Origin: JBAYZQ01 sp041672385
GTDB lineage: Bacteria; Spirochaetota; Spirochaetia; Sphaerochaetales; Sphaerochaetaceae
Direction of reading: 5' to 3'
DNA length: 6,533 nucleotides
Assembly (NCBI GenBank): GCA_041672385.1
Contig: JBAYZQ010000127.1
Span: 1 to 6,533, forward strand
This document shows, one piece after another, positions 1 through 6,533 of this stretch. A program made the position numbers and the translations under genes. Positions within the stretch are counted from its first letter, which is position 1. Every line of letters begins with the position of its first letter. Below the pieces are notes generated by a model. It did no database searches, was not told the origin of the DNA, and saw nothing but the letters and a program-made list of their open reading frames with translations.

Positions 1-2
1 AT

Positions 3-314
3 TTAGAAAATACACAAATAGAAGGGATAAATACAAGTGCTAATTATTGGGCTGATATTCTAGAACAAGTTTCATTAAGCAATTCAGGAAAAGATTTAGT
101 AACTCAAATGGAAAATGGTAGTATCAAAAGGTTAGGTGATGATAAAATTGAAAATATCAAAAACTACCTTATTAACCAAGAGTTTTACACTGCGGAAAAA
201 CCTTTAGATAAAGCGGAAATATTATTATTGACACTTAAAAGCATTGAATCTAAGGAACAAAGTCAAATAAAACAAATTATAGATCGTTATTTAGGGATGG
301 TATTAAATGTATGA
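3..314 (+). CDS. C-terminal part of an unidentified small protein, possibly FlgM-like
   Basis: The frame is open from base 3, the first complete codon, to a TGA at 312-314, giving 103 residues with no N-terminus, so the gene begins before the window. An ATG at 108 is internal and is not needed as a start. I do not recognise the protein with certainty. It is hydrophilic and apparently helical, with no cysteine, membrane segment or catalytic motif. Visible residues include VSLSNSGKDL, then DDKIENIKNYLINQEFY, then a helix KAEILLLTLKSIE. This order resembles the C-terminal half of FlgM anti-sigma factors (a serine-rich 'vslS..a..l' patch, a 'kve.iK..I..g.Y' helix, then a last helix). The match is by eye only, and the tail extends about 25 residues further than I would expect. 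The last 8 bases overlap epmA, which suggests translational coupling. The reading frame is secure; the FlgM idea is a weak inference. Confidence 0.75.
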   Translation, partial: LENTQIEGINTSANYWADILEQVSLSNSGKDLVTQMENGSIKRLGDDKIENIKNYLINQEFYTAEKPLDKAEILLLTLKSIESKEQSQIKQIIDRYLGMVLNV

Positions 315-1289
315 TTTTGCTATAGCAAAAAAGAGAAATGAATTATATAAAAATATTAGGGAGTTTTTTGATGATAAAGGTTATCTTGAAGTAGATACCC
401 CAAGTCTTAGTGATAATTTAATTCCAGAAAATAGTATTGAAAATTTTTCTACAATGTTTTCAAATGAGTTTTTATTGTCTAAAGAATTCTATTTAATTCC
501 TTCTCCAGAAGTTTTTATGAAGAAGCTTTTTGTCCAAGAGGATTGTCCTTCTATTTATCAAATTTCAAAGTGTTTTAGAAATTCTGAACAATTGGGAAAA
601 ATTCATAATCCAGAGTTTTCAATGTTAGAGTATTACACCAAAGGGTTTGATGAAAAAGATTCTATTATTTAACCGAAGAATTATTTAAAAAGATAAATCT
701 TATTGGTTGCTCAAGTAGTTTGGAAAAAAGATTTGAAAGAATTACCATGAGGGAAGCCTTCAAAAGGTTTGCGAATCTTGATCTTGAAAAACTTCAAGAC
801 TATAGAGAACTTAGAAAGGTTGCTGAAAAGCTCTCTTTGATTGATGAAAAGACAAAAGAAAGCTGGCAAGATACCTTTAACAGAATTTTTTTAACATTAA
901 TTGAAACTAGCTTACCAAAAGACCATCCAATAGTTCTTATGGATTATCCTCGTCAAATAGAGTGTCTTGCAAAAGATGAAGGAAATTACAAAAGAAGATG
1001 GGAGCTTTATGTTGAAGGAGTAGAAATTGCAAATTGCTATTGGGAAGAAACAAATCCAAACAAAATTAAAAGCTACTATGAAAAGGAAAGAGCTCTAATT
1101 TATAACCAAAGAGCTTCAAATGAGAGAGTAATTCCTGATTTTGATGATAAATTTTATCTTAATTTTGGTGAAAAATATCCTGAGAGCTCAGGTGTTGCTA
1201 TTGGCTTAGATCGATTGCTTATGCTAGAGTGTAGAAAACTCTCATTAGAGGGGGTGATTTTATTTCCCTTTTCTGATATGATTTGTTAG
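307..1289 (+). pseudogene. epmA: EF-P--(R)-beta-lysine ligase EpmA, split by a -1 frameshift
   Basis: EpmA (also called PoxA, GenX or YjeA) is a paralogue of the class II lysyl-tRNA synthetase catalytic core without the anticodon-binding domain. It adenylates (R)-beta-lysine and transfers it to EF-P. The first part (307-672, 121 residues) carries SPEVFMKKLFV (66-76) and class II motif 2, from CFRN (89-92) to HNPEFSMLEYY (100-110). It ends early at TAA 670-672. The rest continues in the next frame, open from 654 to TAG 1287-1289, with WELYVEGVEIANCYWEET and motif 3 SSGVAIGLDRLLMLE. Adding one T in the run 668-670 restores a 327-residue protein, close to E. coli EpmA (about 325), reading DSIILTEELFKK across the join. 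The Ala in GVAIG falls at restored residue 298; as I recall, E. coli Ala298 favours beta-lysine over alpha-lysine. The start ATG follows AGGGA (293-297). Family identity is sure. Whether the break is a real mutation or a sequence error is open; TTG 720 is not a separate gene start. Confidence 0.9.
651..672 (+). other. Interval that must contain the epmA frameshift
   Basis: The downstream EpmA frame has a stop at 651-653 and the upstream frame stops at 670-672, so the change of frame lies between them. One missing T in TTT (668-670) gives FDEKDSIILTEELFKK, which aligns without gaps to the equivalent helix of other EpmA proteins as I recall them. One missing A in the A5 run at 653-657 would instead give FDEKRFYYLTEELFKK, a poorer fit. 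Both are homopolymers, where indel errors and real slippage mutations are common. Confidence 0.85.
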
Positions 1290-1305
1290 AAAAAAACTAA
1301 TTTTT

Positions 1306-1314
1306 AGAGGTGAT
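1306..1314 (+). promoter_or_regulatory. Strong ribosome binding site of efp
   Basis: Bases 1307-1314 (GAGGTGAT) match eight bases of the sequence complementary to the 16S rRNA 3' end, and the GAGG core ends 6 bases before ATG 1317. It lies in the 27-base gap after epmA and is the most extended such match at any gene start in the window. This fits EF-P being needed in far more copies than the enzymes that modify it. Confidence 0.8.
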
Positions 1315-1316
1315 AT

Positions 1317-1880
1317 ATGATTAAAGCTGGTCAAATTGATAAAGGAACAGCATTATTAATTAAAGGACAACCCTTCATTTGTGCTGATAGGGAATTTGTT
1401 AATCCAGGAAAAGGTTCTGCTTTTGTAAGACTAAAATTAAAAAGTCCTTCAACAGGTCAGGTTCTTCAAGTTACAATGAAGAGTCAAGACAATGCAGAAG
1501 AAATTGTTGTTGATGAAATTGATTTTCAGTATATGTACAATGATGGAGAAGATTTTTATATGATGAATGTTGAGACTTTTGATCAAATCAGCGTTCCAAT
1601 GAAAAGCTTTGAAGATTATCAATACATTATGAAAGAAGGCGACACTTACAGGTGTATGGTATATGATGAAAAGGTTCTTGATATTCAGATTCCTAGTAAG
1701 GTTGTGTTCTTAGTGGCTGAATCAGAAGAAGCAATAAAAGGCGATACTGTTCAGGGAGCTACAAAGTATGTAACTACAGAAACTGGACTTAAAGTTAAAG
1801 TGCCTATTTTTATCAAACAGGGAGAAAAAATCAGGGTAAATACTGAAACAAAAGAATATCTTGAAAGGGTCAATAGCTAG
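1317..1880 (+). CDS. efp: Translation elongation factor P
   Basis: EF-P binds the ribosome between the P and E sites and speeds peptide-bond formation at stalled polyproline stretches. The protein is 187 residues, the usual family length (E. coli 188), and collinear with the family. It has an N-terminal KOW-like domain (about 1-62), a central OB domain with YMYNDGEDFYMMNVETFDQ (residues 72-90), and a C-terminal OB domain with GDTVQGATK and TGLKVKVPIFI. The modification loop reads EFVNPGKGSAF, placing the target lysine at Lys32 (codon 1410-1412, AAA), equivalent to E. coli Lys34. Lysine at the loop tip, with no Arg substitution, matches beta-lysylation by the flanking epmA and epmB rather than rhamnosylation by EarP. 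The start is fixed by a strong ribosome binding site and by the MIKAGQIDKG N-terminus. epmB begins 5 bases after its stop. Confidence 0.98.
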   Translation: MIKAGQIDKGTALLIKGQPFICADREFVNPGKGSAFVRLKLKSPSTGQVLQVTMKSQDNAEEIVVDEIDFQYMYNDGEDFYMMNVETFDQISVPMKSFEDYQYIMKEGDTYRCMVYDEKVLDIQIPSKVVFLVAESEEAIKGDTVQGATKYVTTETGLKVKVPIFIKQGEKIRVNTETKEYLERVNS

Positions 1881-1885
1881 AAAAA

Positions 1886-2935
1886 ATGGAATCTATTAAA
1901 TCAATGGAGGTGCTTGGACAGGTATTGTCTTTGACTCAGGAAGAACTTTCCTGGAAAGAAGGACCTGGAACGGTGCCTCTTAGGATTACTGAACATTTTT
2001 TTAATCTTATTGACAAAAATGACCCAAATGATCCTTTAAGAAAACAAGTTGTACCGACAGGACTTGAGAATATTGAAGACGATCAAGATGAAGAAATAAC
2101 TTTTGATCCTCAACAAGAAGAGAAATACAGTGTAAATTCAAGGTTGGTACATAGGTATAAAAATCGAGTAGCTTTTTTAGTAACAGATTTATGCCCTTCT
2201 TATTGCCGCCATTGTTTTAGAAGACGTTTTACTGGGAAGTTAATGGGTTGTGTAAGTGATGAAATAGCAGAAGAAAGTGCTGCTTATGTTGGCAATCGTC
2301 CTGAAATAAAAGAAATTCTTTTTACCGGTGGGGATGTTTTGACTTTGTCAAATTCTCATCTAGAAAAGTTAATTACTATGTTTCGTGAGAAAAGACCTGA
2401 TTTGTTAATTAGAATTTGTACAAGATATCTTACAACAGATCCTAAACGAATTGATATTGAGTTTATTTCAATGTTGAAGAAATTTAGAAGTGCTCCTTTT
2501 TATATAATGACACAATTTAATCATCCAAAAGAAATATCTGAAGAATCAGTAAAATCAATTAATTTGCTTGCTGATAACGGTTTTCCATTGATGAACCAAA
2601 CTGTTCTTTTAAAGGGAATCAATGATGATGTTTTAGTTCTTGAAGAGCTTTTTAATAAACTGTTATTTTTAAGAGTAAAACCGTATTATTTATTTCAACT
2701 GGATTACGTAAAAGGTACATCACATTTCAGAGTTCCCTTGGAAAGGGGATTTGAAATACAAAAAGAACTGACTAAAAGACTATCTGGGCTAGCAAATCCA
2801 TTTTATACTCTAGATTTACCTTTGGGGGGAGGAAAAGTGAATTTTTCTCAAACTCAGGTAACAAAAGATGAAGGTGAACAGCGTTTTATAATTAAATCAC
2901 ATTCTGGCGAAACACGATTTTATCCTATAGGGTGA
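1886..2935 (+). CDS. epmB: EF-P modifying (R)-beta-lysine-forming lysine 2,3-aminomutase EpmB (KamA family)
   Basis: This is a radical SAM, PLP-dependent aminomutase that moves the alpha-amino group of lysine to the beta carbon, supplying (R)-beta-lysine for EpmA. The 349-residue length matches EpmB (about 342) rather than catabolic KamA (about 416). The 4Fe-4S cluster motif CPSYCRHC uses Cys103, Cys107 and Cys110, followed by FRRRF. FTGGD (146-150) is the SAM-binding GGD-type motif. The PLP-binding lysine is Lys317 in LGGGK. Asp273 (QLDYVKG) and Asp310 (YTLDLPLGGGK) sit 37 residues apart, with Lys317 seven further, the same spacing as Asp293, Asp330 and Lys337 of clostridial lysine 2,3-aminomutase. 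The operon position right after efp argues for EF-P modification, although automatic annotation might call it kamA. The chosen ATG has only a weak ribosome binding site and probably depends on coupling to efp, 5 bases upstream; ATG 1904 is an alternative start. Confidence 0.92.
   Translation: MESIKSMEVLGQVLSLTQEELSWKEGPGTVPLRITEHFFNLIDKNDPNDPLRKQVVPTGLENIEDDQDEEITFDPQQEEKYSVNSRLVHRYKNRVAFLVTDLCPSYCRHCFRRRFTGKLMGCVSDEIAEESAAYVGNRPEIKEILFTGGDVLTLSNSHLEKLITMFREKRPDLLIRICTRYLTTDPKRIDIEFISMLKKFRSAPFYIMTQFNHPKEISEESVKSINLLADNGFPLMNQTVLLKGINDDVLVLEELFNKLLFLRVKPYYLFQLDYVKGTSHFRVPLERGFEIQKELTKRLSGLANPFYTLDLPLGGGKVNFSQTQVTKDEGEQRFIIKSHSGETRFYPIG
1906..1912 (+). promoter_or_regulatory. Shine-Dalgarno-like GGAGGTG inside the start of epmB
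   Basis: GGAGGTG lies 18 bases inside epmB (codons 7-9, Met-Glu-Val), while the region just before ATG 1886 has only AAAAA and a distant AAAGGG (1864-1869, 16 bases away). The next in-frame start-type codon after it, TTG 1925, is about 14 bases beyond the GGAGG core, which is too far for good use. It may cause local ribosome pausing or be chance; I do not use it to move the start. Confidence 0.2.
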
Positions 2936-2948
2936 GGAGTTTTATTTT

Positions 2949-4313
2949 ATGAAATCATATTTAGATAATGATATTATTTTTTCATTAGCTACTGTTAGGG
3001 GAAAAAGTGGCCTTGCAATTATTCGTGTTAGTGGACAAGACTGTATTAAGGAACTTTCAAAAACCCTTGTTAAACCCCAAGCTTTATTAAAAGCTAAAAC
3101 TAATCAACTTGTTCATGCAATTATTAAAGATATTGATGAAGTTGTTTTAGCTGTCTATAAAGAAGGCCATGGATATACTGGTGAAGAATCTGTAGAAATA
3201 AACTGTCATGGAAGTCTATCTGGAATTTCTATGATTGAAAAAAGAATGGTAGAAATAGGATTTAGACAGGCCCAAAAGGGTGAATTTACCCTTAGAGCCT
3301 TTTTAAATAATAAAATTGATCTTACTATGGCAGAGGCAGTAAAGGAAATCTCCGATTCTAGAACGGAAAAAGCACAAAGTATCGCTTTGACAAAGTTAAA
3401 CGGTGCTTTATTTGATAGAATTTCTGAAATAAAAGATATTTTAATTTCTGTAATGGGACTAGTTGAAGTACAACTTGATTACAGTGAAGATGAAATAGGT
3501 GAAGATACCACTTTTCCAAGAGAGAAAGTAATTAAATGTGTTGAAAGACTTGAAACTTTAGCTTCAACTTGGAGCACAGGAAGGCTTTACAAAGAAGGTG
3601 CAAAACTTGTTCTCGCTGGAGCTAGTAATGCAGGTAAATCCTCTCTTTTCAATCTTCTTTTGAAACAAGAACGTTCCATTGTATCTCCTGTGGAAGGTAC
3701 TACTAGAGATTTTATAGAAGCAGAAGCTGAATTAAATGGAATTCCTGTAAGACTTTTTGATACAGCGGGGCTTAGACTTAGTACAAATGAAATTGAAATT
3801 GAAGGTATAAAAAGAACCCGACTTTTGATTGGTGAAGCTGATCTTATTGTTTATCTTGTAGATTCTGTAAGACCTGAAGAAGAATATAAACAACTTAAGG
3901 CAAAGCTTGAGTCACTTTATTCAGATAGAAAATTTTTATTTGTTTGGAATAAAGTTGATCTTGATTCTAAATTTCATATCCCTGAAGGGTTTGAAAGTCT
4001 AAGTGTGAATGAAGGATTGGGCTTTGAGGGATTAATAAGTAAAATAATTACAATCCTTAAAGGTGACAATTTCATTAACGAAGAAGACCTTGATGGAAAG
4101 GTTATTATTGAAAGTGCAAGACAGCATGAATTGCTTAAGGAAGCGGTGATTTCTTTGAAAGAGGCATTAAATCTTGAAAATAAAGGTTATCCTTTAGATG
4201 TAATTACCATTGAATTACAGAATGCAATGAATTCTCTTGGTTTAATAAGTGGAGAAGTTACTAGTGATGACATCCTTGATAAGATTTTCAGCGGATTCTG
4301 CGTAGGTAAATAA
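2949..4313 (+). CDS. mnmE: tRNA uridine-5-carboxymethylaminomethyl(34) synthesis GTPase MnmE
   Basis: MnmE (TrmE, ThdF) is a cytoplasmic, potassium-activated GTPase that works with MnmG to place an aminomethyl-type group on C5 of wobble U34 in tRNAs reading NNA/NNG codons, using a methylene-tetrahydrofolate one-carbon unit. The protein has 454 residues, the normal family length. It has an N-terminal folate-binding domain (about 1-118) with GLAIIRVSG (21-29) and INCHGS, a helical domain, and an inserted G domain. G motifs are G1 GASNAGKSS (224-232), the TTRD switch (251-254), DTAG (271-274) and NKVD (334-337). The C-terminus is FCVGK, with the conserved Cys451. G1 has Ser where many MnmE proteins have Pro, but the P-loop consensus GxxxxGKS is kept. 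A GAGGAG site (2934-2939), overlapping the epmB stop, precedes ATG by 9 bases. mnmG follows after 11 bases, as expected for obligate partners. Confidence 0.97.
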   Translation: MKSYLDNDIIFSLATVRGKSGLAIIRVSGQDCIKELSKTLVKPQALLKAKTNQLVHAIIKDIDEVVLAVYKEGHGYTGEESVEINCHGSLSGISMIEKRMVEIGFRQAQKGEFTLRAFLNNKIDLTMAEAVKEISDSRTEKAQSIALTKLNGALFDRISEIKDILISVMGLVEVQLDYSEDEIGEDTTFPREKVIKCVERLETLASTWSTGRLYKEGAKLVLAGASNAGKSSLFNLLLKQERSIVSPVEGTTRDFIEAEAELNGIPVRLFDTAGLRLSTNEIEIEGIKRTRLLIGEADLIVYLVDSVRPEEEYKQLKAKLESLYSDRKFLFVWNKVDLDSKFHIPEGFESLSVNEGLGFEGLISKIITILKGDNFINEEDLDGKVIIESARQHELLKEAVISLKEALNLENKGYPLDVITIELQNAMNSLGLISGEVTSDDILDKIFSGFCVGK

Positions 4314-4324
4314 GAGGAAAAAAA

Positions 4325-6133
4325 ATGGATTATGATGCTATAGTAGTCGGTGCGGGACATGCTGGTATTGAAGCGGCTTTGGCCATTTCAAGAATCGGCT
4401 TTAATACTCTTTTGGTGACACAGAATCTTGATGCCATAGGAAGACTGAGCTGTAATCCTGCTATTGGAGGGTTGAGCAAAGGAAATATTGTAAGAGAAGT
4501 TGATGCATTAGGTGGAGAAATGGCCCATCTTATTGACTCAACGCTTATACAATATAGAATTCTTAATCGAAAACGAGGTCCAGCTGTACAAGCTCCAAGA
4601 GCTCAAGCTGATAAGTTTTCCTACTGTCGCTTGGCTAAAGAAACTTGTGAAAACCAAAGCCATCTTGATATTTTTATGGATACAGTTGTTGATCTTATAG
4701 TTGATGGGTCAAAAAAGAAAGTTATTGGAGTAAAAACCAAAAGAGGCCATAATATTTCTTCAAAAGCCGTTGTTATTACCACTGGAACTTTTATGGAAGG
4801 TAGGATTTTCATTGGTGAATTTGATGCTCAAGAAGGTCGTTTGGGTGAAGAAGCTGCATTAGGACTTGGAACATCTTTAAGACGGATGGGCTTTCAACTT
4901 GGAAGATTGAAAACTGGAACCCCAGCCAGAGTAGATTATAATTCTCTTGATTTTGGTAAAATGGAAAGACAAAATGGTGATGAGGAAATTTTTCCTTTTA
5001 GTTTTTCTCACTCTAAAATTGAAAAAGAGCAAATGCCCTGTTGGATAACTTATTCCAATGAAAAAACTCATGAAATTATTCGTAAAAACATAAAAAGATC
5101 TCCTCTTTTTGGAGGTAAAATTTCGGGTAAAGGCCCTCGTTATTGTCCTTCAATAGAAGATAAGGTAATGCGTTTTCCTGATAGAGAACGACATCAAGTT
5201 TTTGTTGAACCTGAGGGAAGTGGTAGTTGTGAAATGTACTTAAATGGACTTTCTTCCTCTCTTCCAGAAGATGTACAAAATGATTTTATACATTCCGTGG
5301 AAGGACTTGAAAAAGCTAAAGTAATGAGGCCTGCTTATGCTGTTGAATATGATTTTGTCTTTCCAACCCAGCTCTATGCCAGTCTAGAAACAAAATTATA
5401 TGAAAACCTTTTCATTGCAGGCCAAACAAATGGAACTAGTGGTTATGAAGAAGCTGCTTGCCAAGGGCTAATGGCAGGAATTAATGTTTGCCAGAAACTT
5501 AAGAGTGAAGAACCTTTGATTTTAGGAAGAAGCGAAGCCTATATTGGAGTTCTTATTGATGATCTTGTTACAAAGGGAACAAAAGAACCCTATAGAATGT
5601 TTACTAGTCGTGCTGAATATCGTCTAAATTTAAGACATGACACAGCTGATGAACGACTAACAAATAAGGGATTTGAAGTTGGTTTAGCTTCAAAAGATGC
5701 ACTTGAAAGGTTGGATGAAAAAAGGAAAAAAGTTGATACAGTTATGACTTTATTATCTTCTCATAAAGTTAATTCTCAAAATGCTCTGGAAGCTTTGAAA
5801 AGACCGGAAATAACTATTGAGTCTTTAGAAAAAGATATTCCTCAATTATCCGATTTTTCTCTTGATTTGAAGAGTCTTGTTGAAAATAACGTAAAATATG
5901 CAGGCTATGTAAAAAGACAGGAAAGACAGGCTGAAAAGTTCAATAATATGGAAAAAATAAAAATTCCTAAAGACTTTGATTATGATGGGTTAAAAGGCCT
6001 TTCTTCTGAATCTAGGGAAAAACTTAAAGCAATTCTTCCTCTTTCAATAGGTCAAGCTTCAAGAATAAGCGGGGTAAGGACTAGTGATATTGCCCTTTTG
6101 ATGGTTTATATTAGGAGAAGAAATGGAAAATAG
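4325..6133 (+). CDS. mnmG: tRNA uridine-5-carboxymethylaminomethyl(34) synthesis enzyme MnmG
   Basis: MnmG (GidA) is the FAD- and NADH-using partner of MnmE; together they form a heterotetramer that modifies U34 of tRNA. The 602 residues are slightly short of E. coli MnmG (629) but collinear with it. The FAD-binding Rossmann motif is GAGHAGIEA (9-17). Family signatures follow: GRLSCNPAIGGLSKGN (39-54) with Cys43, RGPAVQAPRAQADK (84-97), LKTGTPAR (195-202), PRYCPSIEDK (271-280) with Cys274, GQTNGTSGYEEAACQGLMAG (366-385) and FTSRAEYRLNLRHDTAD (426-442). Cys43 and Cys274 correspond to E. coli Cys47 and Cys277. The helical C-terminus (about 525-602), with YAGYVKRQERQ and LSIGQASRISGV, is the tRNA- and MnmE-binding region. 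AGAGGA (4313-4318), starting on the last base of the mnmE stop, fixes the start. The last 11 bases overlap rsmG. Confidence 0.98.
   Translation: MDYDAIVVGAGHAGIEAALAISRIGFNTLLVTQNLDAIGRLSCNPAIGGLSKGNIVREVDALGGEMAHLIDSTLIQYRILNRKRGPAVQAPRAQADKFSYCRLAKETCENQSHLDIFMDTVVDLIVDGSKKKVIGVKTKRGHNISSKAVVITTGTFMEGRIFIGEFDAQEGRLGEEAALGLGTSLRRMGFQLGRLKTGTPARVDYNSLDFGKMERQNGDEEIFPFSFSHSKIEKEQMPCWITYSNEKTHEIIRKNIKRSPLFGGKISGKGPRYCPSIEDKVMRFPDRERHQVFVEPEGSGSCEMYLNGLSSSLPEDVQNDFIHSVEGLEKAKVMRPAYAVEYDFVFPTQLYASLETKLYENLFIAGQTNGTSGYEEAACQGLMAGINVCQKLKSEEPLILGRSEAYIGVLIDDLVTKGTKEPYRMFTSRAEYRLNLRHDTADERLTNKGFEVGLASKDALERLDEKRKKVDTVMTLLSSHKVNSQNALEALKRPEITIESLEKDIPQLSDFSLDLKSLVENNVKYAGYVKRQERQAEKFNNMEKIKIPKDFDYDGLKGLSSESREKLKAILPLSIGQASRISGVRTSDIALLMVYIRRRNGK
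6113..6118 (+). promoter_or_regulatory. Ribosome binding site of rsmG within mnmG
   Basis: AGGAGA sits in the last codons of mnmG, and its AGGAG core ends 5 bases before ATG 6123. It supports that ATG as the rsmG start and implies translational coupling through the 11-base overlap with mnmG. Confidence 0.7.
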
Positions 6134-6533
6134 TTTATTAAAAGAAGGACTAAAGCTAATGGGTTTAGAGTTTTCTGAGCTTCAAATCAACAGTCTTGAA
6201 AAGTATATTAAAGAACTTGAGCTTTGGAATCCTTCTTATAAACTAGTTTCTTCAAATGATAATAGTATAACGGTTAATCACATACTCGATAGTCTAAGTG
6301 GGCTTAAACAAATACAAGAAACTAGTGCTACCTTCAACAAAAAGACAACTATAGCTGATCTTGGCAGTGGAGCAGGACTTCCTGGAATTCCACTGGCCAT
6401 TGGTGATAGAGATGATGATTTTTTTCTTATTGAAAGAATGAAACGTCGTGTAGGATTTTTGAAAAACCAAATTCTTCTCTGTGGAATTTCAGATCATGTT
6501 GAAATTATTGAAAGCGATTTAAAAAAAGTCGAG
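6123..6533 (+). CDS. rsmG: 16S rRNA (guanine(527)-N7)-methyltransferase RsmG, 5' part
   Basis: RsmG (GidB) uses SAM to form m7G527 in the 530 loop of 16S rRNA; in other bacteria its loss gives low-level streptomycin resistance. The window holds the first 137 codons with no stop; the family is usually a little over 200 residues, so about a third is missing. An N-terminal helical part (residues 1-75) contains LWNPSYKLVS (34-43) and HILDSL (53-58), equivalents of the family 'yN..~NLt' and 'H~~DSL' segments. The SAM-binding motif I is ADLGSGAGLPGIPLAI (78-93), followed by the beta-2 acidic LIER (102-105) and KRRVGFLKNQ (107-116). The region after it would hold the remaining Rossmann strands. The ATG is chosen for its ribosome binding site in the end of mnmG. 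Adjacency to mnmG is widespread in bacteria. Confidence 0.95.
   Translation, partial: MENSLLKEGLKLMGLEFSELQINSLEKYIKELELWNPSYKLVSSNDNSITVNHILDSLSGLKQIQETSATFNKKTTIADLGSGAGLPGIPLAIGDRDDDFFLIERMKRRVGFLKNQILLCGISDHVEIIESDLKKVE

Noticed and set aside
228..233. Perfect TTGACA -35 box
   Set aside because: No TATAAT-like sequence lies 16-18 bases downstream (around 250-256 reads CTAAGGA), and it falls inside coding sequence of an AT-rich genome.
652..672. Programmed -1 ribosomal frameshifting in epmA
   Set aside because: No X XXY YYZ heptamer is in frame, the only easy slip is one AAA codon at 655-657, and I see no stable stem-loop just downstream. EpmA is not known to use recoding, so a simple indel is more likely.
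720..1289. A separate 189-residue gene starting at TTG 720
   Set aside because: It is the C-terminal part of EpmA. The frame is open back to 654 and the upstream residues continue the EpmA helix, and no ribosome binding site precedes 720.
1286..1305. TTAG-A7-CTAA inverted repeat followed by five Ts, like a small terminator after epmA
   Set aside because: The stem is only four mostly A/T pairs with a seven-base loop, too weak to terminate, and efp follows at once with its own ribosome binding site.
3618..3644. Altered P-loop of MnmE (GASNAGKSS) as a possible inactive GTPase
   Set aside because: The essential GxxxxGKS residues and all other G motifs are present; Ser for Pro at a variable position does not imply loss of function.
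4512..5071. Short open frames inside mnmG on both strands (4512-4700 +, 4621-4812 -, 4877-5071 -)
   Set aside because: They lie wholly within the conserved mnmG gene, have no ribosome binding site that I can see, and resemble no protein I know.

Overview
The window is AT-rich bacterial DNA packed with seven genes, all on the + strand. Gaps are 27 bases or less, and two junctions overlap. It reads as part of one long operon devoted to translation accuracy. I see no RNA gene, mobile element, CRISPR array, long repeat or convincing terminator. The organism is uncertain. The pairing of EpmA/EpmB-type EF-P modification with an mnmE-mnmG-rsmG string, together with the low GC, would fit a spirochaete (Treponema/Spirochaeta-like). 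This is inference from context, not proof.

Layout: 3-314 is the 3' end of an unrecognised gene with a weak FlgM-like (anti-sigma-28) residue pattern. It overlaps by 8 bases the start of epmA (307-1289), the EF-P beta-lysine ligase. As given, epmA is split by a -1 frameshift near base 668; restoring one T gives an intact-looking 327-residue protein. Next come efp (1317-1880), epmB (1886-2935, the lysine 2,3-aminomutase-type radical SAM enzyme), mnmE (2949-4313), mnmG (4325-6133) and the 5' part of rsmG (6123 to the window end).

How the genes work together: EpmB makes (R)-beta-lysine from lysine. EpmA activates it and attaches it to Lys32 of EF-P, which then relieves ribosome stalling at polyproline. 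MnmE and MnmG form the complex that modifies the wobble uridine (U34) of a set of tRNAs. RsmG methylates G527 (E. coli numbering) of 16S rRNA. The operon therefore joins maturation of a translation factor, tRNA and rRNA.

The points most worth a second look are the epmA frameshift, the unusually canonical aminomutase active site of EpmB, and the identity of the upstream partial gene. The remaining content is well-known housekeeping. I do not see evidence of a new biological system here.
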